29,453 nt of DNA. Origin: AG1 sp035559775 (lineage in GTDB: Archaea > Thermoproteota > Thermoprotei_A > Sulfolobales > AG1). Below, in pieces: positions 22,581 through 29,453 of the stretch. The stretch is from the NCBI GenBank assembly GCA_035559775.1, contig DATMAU010000040.1, positions 1 to 29,453 on the forward strand, in the 5' to 3' direction. Made by a program: the position numbers and the translations under genes. Within the stretch, counting starts at the first letter, position 1; each line of letters starts with the position of its first letter. Under the pieces are notes generated by a model. The model was not told where the DNA came from. It made no database searches and saw nothing but the letters and a program-made list of their open reading frames with translations.

Positions 22581-25500
22581 TCACATAAGGTTGTATTTCT
22601 TCAACTCATCGTAAAGATCGCTTATTATCTCCTCATACCCAGCCTTGCCCCCTTCTACAAGATCCATTTTCTCCTCGAGCCTCCTTGTCCTTTTAACACT
22701 AACAAGATCCCTGTATTTCCTTGATAGATATTCATAGACCCTCCTACCATATTTGTTAGGCACCAAATATCCCATTTTTCTGAGAACACTCTTAACAACA
22801 TACCTCCTTAGAATCACATCGACAATCTTAGCATAAGTGCTAGGCCTGCCTATCCCCTCCTGTTTCATCAATCTAACGATATCCCCAGGTGTATAGAGCC
22901 TATCTCCTCTAAAAAGCTCGCTCTGAACAACTATATCCCAGGATCTCCCGATCATATCTTTCGGAAACACTCTGTATGGATAGCTATAAAACTCCAGAAA
23001 ACCTGGCTCTATATAGCTACAGAGTTCTTTTGATTCATGGCTCCCTATCAAGCCATCCTTACCAATTATCTCGAAACGGACCTTGCATATTTCAACCCTA
23101 GCCGGGATCGATTGGCTAGCTATGAATCTCCTGAAGATAAGGTCATAGACCCTTAAATGATCTCTAGATAACTTTATATCGATCATGCCCTCAGCCATCA
23201 TCCTCTCAAGCATACCCCGATCCAAAGGCCTTGTTGGCCTTATAGCCTCGTGAGCGCCTTCCTCACCCCATTTCCTAGCATTTATATAATCCTGCTTCCC
23301 TATCTCCGAGAGGTAGTTTTTAGCAACCTCTATCCCCACATCAGATACTCTTGTTGAGTCTGTTCTATGATATGTTATCAGCCCAGCCTCGAATAGATCT
23401 TGAGCTATAGCCATCACTTTCGGCGCATCGATCTTCAGGTAGTGCGATGCATCAACAAGTAATGAGTCAGTAGTGTATGGGGGCAACGGGTTGAGCTTCT
23501 TCTTCTGCACTTTTTCGAGCTTTACATTGATTGTTATCTTCTCACCAATGCTGGGCACTCTCGAGAGTTTTGACAGGGATATCTCAAGATAGTATGAAGC
23601 CTCGCCCCCGTCTCCTAGCCTTATTACAAGGAACTTCTTCTTCTTATTCTCCCTAGCAGACCTAACGATCCATCCGAGAACTGGTGTCTGAACCCTCCCA
23701 GCGCTGAGCCTATACTTGGGGCATAGCTCTTTATCCTCACTACATATATAGTCCGTTACTTTCTGAGATAGTGTGAAGCCTATCCACCTATCCTCGATCC
23801 TTCTGACAAACTGGGCTCTGACTCTATTGATATCTATATCCCTCGGGTTGTTAATAGCATTCATAAAAGCCCTTCTAGTGACCTCGTGGAACTCTATCCT
23901 CTTGATCTTGTTATTATACGGGGATAGGGCTACATATAGGTCAAACGCTATCTTCTCCCCCTCTGTGTCTGGATCTGTTGCTATGTATATCTCATCAACC
24001 TCGAGGGCTATCTTTCTAAGGGCTCTAACAACATGTCTGCTATCCCTGATATTCTGGGAGCCACATATAGGGCATTTCAGAGACCCCTCAATAGTATCTG
24101 ATGTGAACTGGTATCCACAATCGAGACACCTCTTTATCGTCGTATATATCGGTATATATGTTCCATTACCAACTATAACACCGTGGAGCGAGCCATCATA
24201 GAGCTCATTATCTATATCATCAACCGCAAGATCATATATATGACCACCGCTAGCAGTTATCAAGAGTGTTAGCTTTCCTAGGGAGGCTTCATATACCTTA
24301 ATACCATCTATCTCCCTCATACTTGGCCTTCCGAAGAAACCAGCTATGGTTCTAGCCTTATTAGGGGATTCAACTAGAACTAAGACCGTTTTTGTAAGCG
24401 TCTCTATAGGGGTTCCTGTTACTTCCTGGAACTTACCCTCCCTGGCTTTCACTATATTATTCCTATCACGCTCGATCTCTCTTATAACCTCATCTAGATC
24501 TATAGACTTAAGCTCTCTCAGCACAAACTCCTCAGAAAACAGCCTAAGCCTTCTCTCTAGGCCTTTTAGAAGCCTGTGATCCTTCTCAAATATTATCGAG
24601 AGGCCTTTAGATATTCCTCCAACATAGAGTCTCGATGTCCTCCCACTAGCCTGTATATATGTAGCCCAATCAGGTATGTCCACATAGATCTTGTTACCAC
24701 GTTCGCTCACTCTTACATATGGATTCTTCTTGAGCCTTGATATGAAGTCCTTGTCCGCCAGGAGCGTATTGACTATGTCGATCGCACTCTTAATAGTCTT
24801 CTCAGTGTTGCTCTCAACACTACCTCTCATAACTTTTTCAAAAACTCCTCTAAGGTATGATGAGGAGCTTCTTCTAATAATTCTCATGATTTTGTTAAGA
24901 ATACCTAGGATCTCGTCCTTCTTGCTAGGATCTACAACATCTAGAGACAGCTCGAGAATCCTTGATATGTCATACAGATCCATTTTTTCCAAGTCAAGGG
25001 GTATTCTATGCCTAGGCGTTTCTAGAAATATAGCATATTTAATTATATCGGGGAGATCTATGCCTCTTACAGCAACACCATAGTATGTAGAGACCCCTAC
25101 TATCACATCTATCTCTTTCCTAGCGAACTTATCGATAACCTTAACATTCTTGCTTGTCAGGGGTGAGACCCTTAACCCTGTTTTTTTCGATAACTCTTGC
25201 GCTACTTTCTCAGCATATTCAACACCAAGGTCTTTAGGGACATATACTATACCTCCTGGCCCTATCTTTCTTATGATCTCTGAGGCCTCCTTGATCATGT
25301 CTCCGTCGCTTTCCACGATGCTATAGGTGTCAACAACGTTTCTTATAACATCATGTCTGCTACCAATTTCAAAACCAAAGATCTCTCTTAAAACCCTGAT
25401 CCCTTTACCCCTAGCCCTGCCAGTAGCGCTGCTAATAACAAGGATCACGTGACTCTTTTTAGAATCCTCAATGATCTTCTTAAGCTCTCTTATTCTTGAG

Positions 25501-26369
25501 AGATCCTCTGCGTTCTCCCTTAATGCTAGCCTTGTTTTTATACTTACTATCTCTTCAGCCTTCCTAATTATATCTTCTTCTATACCCATAGCTTCAAAAA
25601 CTTGGTATAGGATCTTACCTCCTCTAAGTATAGCGTCTACATCGTCGACGAAGAAGAAGTTGAACTTCCCAGTGAGTAGTTTCACGTTATCTTTATTCCT
25701 GAAGAACGCCGATGTCGTTATAAATATATAGAAATTTCCTTCGGATAGCTTATTAAGCGTCTCTTTACGCTTATTTGGTGAGATCTTGCTATGATAAACT
25801 ATAATTTTTTCCGCATCTAGGGATAGCTTTCTTACATACTCAGTAGCTCTCTTAAACACCTGATTGGCTAGTGGTATTGTAGGCACTATAAGGATCGATC
25901 TAAATCCCTGCTTATAGGCTAAGTAGATAGCCATAATAATACCGAAGGTAGTTTTCCCAACACCAGTAGGTGCTATTAACGAGAAGCTAGACCCCCTAAA
26001 GATCCTCTTGGCCCACATTACCTGAACACTCCAGGGATCTCTGCCAATGCAATTTCTAAAAATCTCTGAAAACTCTTTAACAGACTCTTCGATCCTAATA
26101 AGCTCTTCATACCCAAGATCACTTTTTCTAAGCTTTCCGTTCCGAACCAACGCTCTATAGATCTTCATATGTAGATCCTTGATCTCTAACCTCTTAGTTA
26201 GTTTCAGATCCTCTACACATCGTCTGCAGGGGATCCCGATGGCAAGTCTATCACTGGATTCTGAAAAACCACAGTTGGGACAAGCCCATCTATACACAGC
26301 TGGTGGAACCTTATAGCCCAAGAGCTTCTCAGTGATCTCTCTTGTCACTAGTTTCACGACACTAACCAA
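22581..26369 (-). CDS. rgy: reverse gyrase
   Basis: ATP-driven enzyme that introduces positive supercoils, the hallmark of hyperthermophiles. A full-length 1262-residue single polypeptide. N-terminal zinc finger (C30, C33, C48, C51); helicase domain with Walker A APTGVGKTT near 133-141, Walker B VDDVDAI near 241-247, SAT near 314-316 and motif VI QASGRTSR near 573-580; topoisomerase IA half with TOPRIM LVESPNKARTIAGFFG (E667), second zinc finger (C748, C751, C766, C769), DPDTE near 799-803 and catalytic tyrosine in ITYHRTDS (about Y1000). All key residues are present. The start is uncertain: TTG 26369, GTG 26357 or GTG 26348; the TATA box at 26371-26379 predicts transcription from about 26350. 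It heads an operon with the nitrilase-fold gene. Confidence 0.97.
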   Translation of the reverse strand: MVSVVKLVTREITEKLLGYKVPPAVYRWACPNCGFSESSDRLAIGIPCRRCVEDLKLTKRLEIKDLHMKIYRALVRNGKLRKSDLGYEELIRIEESVKEFSEIFRNCIGRDPWSVQVMWAKRIFRGSSFSLIAPTGVGKTTFGIIMAIYLAYKQGFRSILIVPTIPLANQVFKRATEYVRKLSLDAEKIIVYHSKISPNKRKETLNKLSEGNFYIFITTSAFFRNKDNVKLLTGKFNFFFVDDVDAILRGGKILYQVFEAMGIEEDIIRKAEEIVSIKTRLALRENAEDLSRIRELKKIIEDSKKSHVILVISSATGRARGKGIRVLREIFGFEIGSRHDVIRNVVDTYSIVESDGDMIKEASEIIRKIGPGGIVYVPKDLGVEYAEKVAQELSKKTGLRVSPLTSKNVKVIDKFARKEIDVIVGVSTYYGVAVRGIDLPDIIKYAIFLETPRHRIPLDLEKMDLYDISRILELSLDVVDPSKKDEILGILNKIMRIIRRSSSSYLRGVFEKVMRGSVESNTEKTIKSAIDIVNTLLADKDFISRLKKNPYVRVSERGNKIYVDIPDWATYIQASGRTSRLYVGGISKGLSIIFEKDHRLLKGLERRLRLFSEEFVLRELKSIDLDEVIREIERDRNNIVKAREGKFQEVTGTPIETLTKTVLVLVESPNKARTIAGFFGRPSMREIDGIKVYEASLGKLTLLITASGGHIYDLAVDDIDNELYDGSLHGVIVGNGTYIPIYTTIKRCLDCGYQFTSDTIEGSLKCPICGSQNIRDSRHVVRALRKIALEVDEIYIATDPDTEGEKIAFDLYVALSPYNNKIKRIEFHEVTRRAFMNAINNPRDIDINRVRAQFVRRIEDRWIGFTLSQKVTDYICSEDKELCPKYRLSAGRVQTPVLGWIVRSARENKKKKFLVIRLGDGGEASYYLEISLSKLSRVPSIGEKITINVKLEKVQKKKLNPLPPYTTDSLLVDASHYLKIDAPKVMAIAQDLFEAGLITYHRTDSTRVSDVGIEVAKNYLSEIGKQDYINARKWGEEGAHEAIRPTRPLDRGMLERMMAEGMIDIKLSRDHLRVYDLIFRRFIASQSIPARVEICKVRFEIIGKDGLIGSHESKELCSYIEPGFLEFYSYPYRVFPKDMIGRSWDIVVQSELFRGDRLYTPGDIVRLMKQEGIGRPSTYAKIVDVILRRYVVKSVLRKMGYLVPNKYGRRVYEYLSRKYRDLVSVKRTRRLEEKMDLVEGGKAGYEEIISDLYDELKKYNLM

Positions 26370-26370
26370 A

Positions 26371-26379
26371 ATATATAAA
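26371..26379 (-). promoter_or_regulatory. TATA box of the reverse gyrase operon
   Basis: TTTATATAT on the minus strand, flanked by T-rich sequence. Counting 24-28 bases from its centre places the transcript start near 26348-26352, favouring a leaderless GTG start a few codons inside the longest frame. Confidence 0.55.
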
Positions 26380-26684
26380 AATGAATGTTCCTAATATATA
26401 ACACTGTGTATTACCGTTAAGAGCCGGTCTTACAATTATTAACCATCGATTCCACCATATAGTAAGAAGGGGATAACACGCAACAGGTCTCTAATGCCAA
26501 GAAATATTCTTATTGAAAATGTATAGCAGCGAAGCAGCCTATCTCGATTTTTCATGAATACTTATAATGATTCATATTAATTCCCTTGCCAGATCCTCTT
26601 CACGAGGCTAAGTAGACAGAATAGAACAAAACATGGGCTTTTATACCTATGAGAAAGGTTATAAACTTTTAAAATGGTTTCAGT
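26380..26684. other. divergent intergenic region upstream of reverse gyrase
   Basis: The AT-rich spacer between reverse gyrase (-) and the second metallo-beta-lactamase gene (+) is 477 bases in all. This part holds no supported frame. A plus-strand TATA element TTATAAAC at 26659-26666 would start a transcript near 26688 (see the next entry). Confidence 0.4.
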
Positions 26685-26740
26685 GATGTGTTGATTTTCC
26701 TACTAGCTCTGGGTCGTGATGAGAGCCCTAGGGGCTTTTA
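26685..26740 (+). ncRNA. candidate small RNA with box C-like elements and a terminal hairpin
   Basis: A TATA element (TTATAAAC, 26659-26666) predicts transcription from about 26688. GTGATGT (26683-26689) and a perfect GTGATGA (26716-26722) resemble the C and C' boxes of archaeal C/D guide RNAs, with CTGG (26708-26711) where D' would be. A hairpin AGCCC-TAG-GGGCT plus T-run (26724-26739) could end a transcript of about 50-55 bases. No clear D box is seen, and the first C-like box lies at or before the predicted start, so this is a weak call. Confidence 0.25.
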
Positions 26741-26816
26741 CAGGATAAACAACCACTATAGATCTGAGAAGCTTGACTACTCTCAATAACAATCACTCCG
26801 ACTCGAATAGTGATAG

Positions 26817-26826
26817 TTTTAAAATA
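26817..26826 (+). promoter_or_regulatory. TATA box of the metallo-beta-lactamase gene
   Basis: TTTTAAAATA centred about 26 bases before ATG 26847, giving a leaderless transcript. Confidence 0.6.
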
Positions 26827-26846
26827 CTCCTAGGAAAAATCTATGG

Positions 26847-27884
26847 ATGCCTTTGTTGAGCACAACAGAGGATCTAGCTAACATAACATGCCGGGGTGCC
26901 GTTATAGTTGGTAAAAGCCTTTCTATAGACGGTCATGAGGGTAATAGACTGAGGGTTGTTACACACGCACACTCAGATCACATGGTAGATATAGCTGAAT
27001 CTATAAGGAACAGCCCCAAGATAATAGCGCACCCAGCTACTTTCGAGATCATGGAGATTCTAGGTGTAACGATCCCGAGGGATAAAATCTATAAAGTAGA
27101 GTATGGAGAGAAAATAGGCCTGCGAGACGGGGTAATCAGAATCCTCAGGAGTAAACATATATTGGGCTCTATCCAGGTTCTCTACACATTAGAGAACGGG
27201 ATCTCTATAGCATATACAGGCGATTTTAAAGATCCCGGTAGTGGGACCGAGATTCCAGAGAGCGATATAATCATAACCGAAGCCACCTACGGCTCGCCCG
27301 ACTATGTGAGACCGTTTAAAGATATTGTGGAAGAGCTTTTGGCAGATCTAGTGATGCAATTGCTCTCAAGAGGGCCCCTTATAATCAAGGCATATTATGG
27401 GAAGCAACAGGAGGTGATGAATATATTGAGAAACTATGGCATCGAAGCCCCTTTTGTGGCTGATAATAAGGTTTATAGGATCTCAAAAATAGCTGAAAAA
27501 TACGGGCTGAGAATCGGTGATATATTATTAAAAGGCACAACAGAGGCGGAGGAAATAGCTAGGCAGGGGTGGTACATATATTTCACACACACAACATCAA
27601 GGGATCCATTAAACAATGCCTATGGATATAAATACACAATACTGCGCCTCACAGGCTGGGAGAAAAACCTCTATAGAGCTATCGATCAAAATACCTATGT
27701 CTTTGCATTCAGTGGGCACTCAGACTTCGAAGAACTACTAACATATGTGGAGAACGCAAAACCGAGACTCGTCATAGTAGATGCTTACAGGGGGAGTAAA
27801 AACGCGGTCAGATTCTCTACATATTTAGAGAAGAAACTCGGAATAAGATCAAAACCCCTCCCACAACAAACCCTGTGTTACTAG
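26847..27884 (+). CDS. metallo-beta-lactamase fold nuclease (COG1236-like)
   Basis: This is a second MBL-fold nuclease, 345 residues. Complete metal motifs: HAHSDH (residues 40-45), SKHILGS with H104, TGDF with D126; then TEATYGSP (about E145) and a C-terminal AFSGHSDFEEL (about H291), the arrangement of beta-CASP/SNM1-like enzymes. It is smaller than the aCPSF2-like protein at 19141, with a reduced cap region (about 150-285). Relatives are annotated as mRNA 3'-end processing factor or DNA-ligase-associated exonuclease; whether the substrate is RNA or DNA is open. It begins at ATG 26847, leaderless from the TATA at 26817-26826. It is monocistronic, divergent from reverse gyrase, convergent with rpoK. 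Confidence 0.85.
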   Translation: MPLLSTTEDLANITCRGAVIVGKSLSIDGHEGNRLRVVTHAHSDHMVDIAESIRNSPKIIAHPATFEIMEILGVTIPRDKIYKVEYGEKIGLRDGVIRILRSKHILGSIQVLYTLENGISIAYTGDFKDPGSGTEIPESDIIITEATYGSPDYVRPFKDIVEELLADLVMQLLSRGPLIIKAYYGKQQEVMNILRNYGIEAPFVADNKVYRISKIAEKYGLRIGDILLKGTTEAEEIARQGWYIYFTHTTSRDPLNNAYGYKYTILRLTGWEKNLYRAIDQNTYVFAFSGHSDFEELLTYVENAKPRLVIVDAYRGSKNAVRFSTYLEKKLGIRSKPLPQQTLCY

Positions 27885-28022
27885 AGGATCCACGCATATC
27901 TAGATAAAGTAGTTGTTTTAGCTAGTAAACTGAAACGCTCTAGTTAGATCTAAAATATAGACGTTTATCTCAAAACAGATCAAGATAAACCGGCTTACTC
28001 TATATCGCTCTACCATAGCTAT
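27885..28022. terminator. convergent 3' region between the beta-lactamase gene and rpoK
   Basis: This AT-rich gap between convergent stops has several short T-runs on each strand (for example TTGTTTTAG near 27913-27921). No gene or stable hairpin is evident. Confidence 0.35.
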
Positions 28023-28511
28023 TTAGTTCTGCTCAATAACAGCCTCGGAAAGCGGTATCAGCTCCTCCTCGCCGCTGGCATATCTCCTCCTAATTATTAT
28101 TGGCACAACTCCTCTTTTTACCTCCTCACGCGCTATCTCCACAGGATCCCTGAGACCGAGCTCTTCAATATCTATGAGAGGTGGCGCTCCCAAAGCCAGC
28201 TGTAACGCTCTTGCAGCTACAGCCCTAGCATATTCATATCTAGTAAGCTTCTTACTCCTAAGCTTGTATATAGAAGCCATCGTAACCGGTTCTATACGCC
28301 CCTGGATACTCATAGATGGTTTTTCATGCCCCCTCATATCAAGGGACTTCAACCCCGCCCTCACAGGAGTAGAGATTCCAATGGGTTCACGAGATGCTGT
28401 CGAGCCCAATGGAACAGAGCTCATCCTAGATGGGAGCTCTGGGCGGCTTGGAACGTTGATCCCATAACCACCCAGAGCCGGTATGAAAATCAATGCATCA
28501 CCAAAAACCAT
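28023..28511 (-). CDS. rpoK: DNA-directed RNA polymerase subunit K with N-terminal extension
   Basis: RNA polymerase subunit homologous to eukaryotic Rpb6 and bacterial omega, which stabilises the clamp. The conserved core spans residues about 89-143: LTRYEYARAVAARALQLALG, the DPVEIAREEVKRGVVPI helix and the IIIRRR strand. Normal archaeal RpoK is 60-100 residues, but this frame opens at ATG 28511 and gives 162, with an N-terminal tail rich in Pro, Ser and Arg. The TATA box (28523-28530) predicts transcription from about 28501, just inside the frame, where TTG 28493 with GGTGAT (28497-28502) upstream may be the true start. Internal ATGs (residue 78 gives a classical 85-residue protein) have no clear promoter or ribosome site. 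Confidence 0.9.
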   Translation of the reverse strand: MVFGDALIFIPALGGYGINVPSRPELPSRMSSVPLGSTASREPIGISTPVRAGLKSLDMRGHEKPSMSIQGRIEPVTMASIYKLRSKKLTRYEYARAVAARALQLALGAPPLIDIEELGLRDPVEIAREEVKRGVVPIIIRRRYASGEEELIPLSEAVIEQN

Positions 28512-28522
28512 ACCAATCAGTG

Positions 28523-28530
28523 CTTATAAA
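28523..28530 (-). promoter_or_regulatory. TATA box of rpoK
   Basis: TTTATAAG on the minus strand. Transcription about 26 bases downstream of its centre falls near 28501, slightly inside the longest frame; this supports transcription of the N-terminal extension but suggests starting at TTG 28493 rather than ATG 28511. Confidence 0.55.
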
Positions 28531-28656
28531 CCTTCCTCTGGGTACTAACGAGGAACTAATCCTCCGACCCGGTATTTGTTGGTTTAAAACTCCTCTTTAG
28601 GTGAATGTTCGAGAGAAAAATGCTCTAGGGTTGAGGTGTGTAAAATAGGTATCCGT

Positions 28657-29453
28657 CTAATCAAGCTCAGGGGTCTTAAAGCTCTCCTCTTCTTTCCCTT
28701 CTTTTCCTTTCTTCTCCTCTTTCTCTTTCTTAGGAGCAGCTCCTATCACGTCGTCTATCTTTAATAGCGATGTTGCAGCCTCAACAGCTGCTTTAATAAC
28801 CTGTTTCTTTACCAGAACAGGGTCTATCACGTTTATCTTTGTCATATCATCCAGGATTTTTGCATTTAGAACATCTATGCCAGCACTGATCTTACCCTCT
28901 GCGTGGTGTTTCCTGAGATTCATTATCGTGTCAAGAACATCCATACCAGCTGTGTTAGCAAGTATTGCCGCGATCTCTTCAACAGCATCCGCGAATGCTT
29001 GGAAGGCTAGCTGCTCCTTGCCGCCAACGCTTTCAGCAATCTTTCTCAGTCTTAGAGCAAGCTCGATCTCTACAGCTCCTCCTCCGGCCACGATCTTCGG
29101 CTCTCTAATTATGTTTCTAACAGCATGCAGACCGTCATTAAGGCTCCTCTCTGTCTCATCAAGGATCATATCGTTAGCACCTCTTAGGAGAATAGTCACA
29201 GCCTTGGGGTTCTTAGCACCCTCTACAAATACCATTTTATCGTTACCAACCTTTCTCTCCTCAACCAGCTCCGCATAACCCAGATCCTTCTCGGTTAGAT
29301 CCCTTATGCTCGTAACGATTCTTCCTCCTGTTGCTCTCTCGAGCTTCTCCATATCGCTCCTCTTAACCCTCCTAACAGCAAGAATACCCTTCTTAGCTAG
29401 GAAGTGCTGGGCAACATCATCAATACCCTTCTGACAGATAACAACATTAGCAC
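28657..29453 (-). CDS. thermosome (group II chaperonin) subunit, C-terminal part
   Basis: ATP-driven protein-folding chaperonin of archaea. The frame runs off the right edge of the window (it reads ANVVICQKGIDDVAQHF from the edge), so this is the last 264 or so residues of a protein of about 550. Visible group II features: VVICQKGIDDVAQHFLAKK, the AVRRVKRSDMEKL apical segment, TILLRGANDMILDE, the GGGAVEIELA motif of the lower intermediate domain, and DVLDTIMNLRKHH. The tail is Lys/Glu-rich (roughly 25 residues) and ends in PELD rather than the Gly-Met repeats of some homologues. The alpha/beta type cannot be told from this part. Stop TAG/TAA region at 28657; rpoK follows after 145 bases with its own promoter. 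Confidence 0.95.
   Translation of the reverse strand, partial: ANVVICQKGIDDVAQHFLAKKGILAVRRVKRSDMEKLERATGGRIVTSIRDLTEKDLGYAELVEERKVGNDKMVFVEGAKNPKAVTILLRGANDMILDETERSLNDGLHAVRNIIREPKIVAGGGAVEIELALRLRKIAESVGGKEQLAFQAFADAVEEIAAILANTAGMDVLDTIMNLRKHHAEGKISAGIDVLNAKILDDMTKINVIDPVLVKKQVIKAAVEAATSLLKIDDVIGAAPKKEKEEKKGKEGKEEESFKTPELD

Noticed and set aside
1..29453. CRISPR array, insertion sequence or integrase
   Set aside because: No regularly spaced direct repeats, transposase motifs or integrase signatures were seen anywhere in the window.

Overview
The window looks like chromosomal core sequence from a hyperthermophilic crenarchaeote (Thermoproteota). Evidence: a full-length reverse gyrase, thermosome, RNA polymerase subunit K, archaeal NAC, beta-CASP RNA-processing nuclease, the archaeal GHMP-type shikimate kinase, archaeal TYW1 and an NreA-type repair protein with a PCNA-binding tail. 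Codon choice (ATA, AGA, AGG), frequent TTG and GTG starts, TATA boxes about 26 bases before leaderless starts, and GGAGG/GGTGA ribosome sites inside operons all fit. I cannot name the genus. I see no tRNA, rRNA, CRISPR array, transposase or integrase; both window ends cut through genes (chorismate synthase on the left, thermosome on the right).

Layout. 1-3403 (+): the end of an aromatic amino acid operon, aroC-aroK-aroA-aroD, genes overlapping or nearly touching. 3646-8548: a fatty-acid or acyl-CoA locus, with an acyl-CoA synthetase (-) divergent from an acyl-CoA dehydrogenase, thiolase and DUF35 operon (+) joined by ATGA overlaps. 8555-9622 (-): TYW1 for wyosine in tRNA. 9749-12340 (+): a sugar-phosphate nucleotidyltransferase with no standard start codon, PRPP synthase, and a degenerate radical-SAM-like zinc-ribbon protein. 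12656-15106 (-): an unknown protein and a B12/radical-SAM enzyme. 15458-17032: a stripped-down TFS/RPB9-like zinc ribbon facing NreA. 17545-18471: two poorly known genes, one with a possible PD-(D/E)XK nuclease core. 18683-20406: NAC divergent from a beta-CASP nuclease. 20521-21693: a nucleoside phosphorylase and a ribbon-helix-helix regulator. 21711-26369 (-): reverse gyrase followed in the same operon by a nitrilase-fold protein with no cysteine at all. 26847-27884 (+): a second metallo-beta-lactamase nuclease. 28023-29453 (-): RpoK with an unusually long N-terminus, and thermosome.

Functionally this is mostly housekeeping: aromatic biosynthesis, acyl-CoA turnover, nucleotide supply, tRNA modification, RNA processing, DNA topology and protein folding. 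I do not see an obvious new defence or mobile system. The most unusual items are the catalytically dead nitrilase paired with reverse gyrase, the non-canonical (apparently CTG) start, the TFS-like protein lacking its catalytic ribbon, the RpoK extension, the radical-SAM relic, shared palindromic TATA elements at the TFS-like and nreA promoters, and two possible small RNA or structured intergenic elements. All function calls come from reading motifs by eye; no database search was run.
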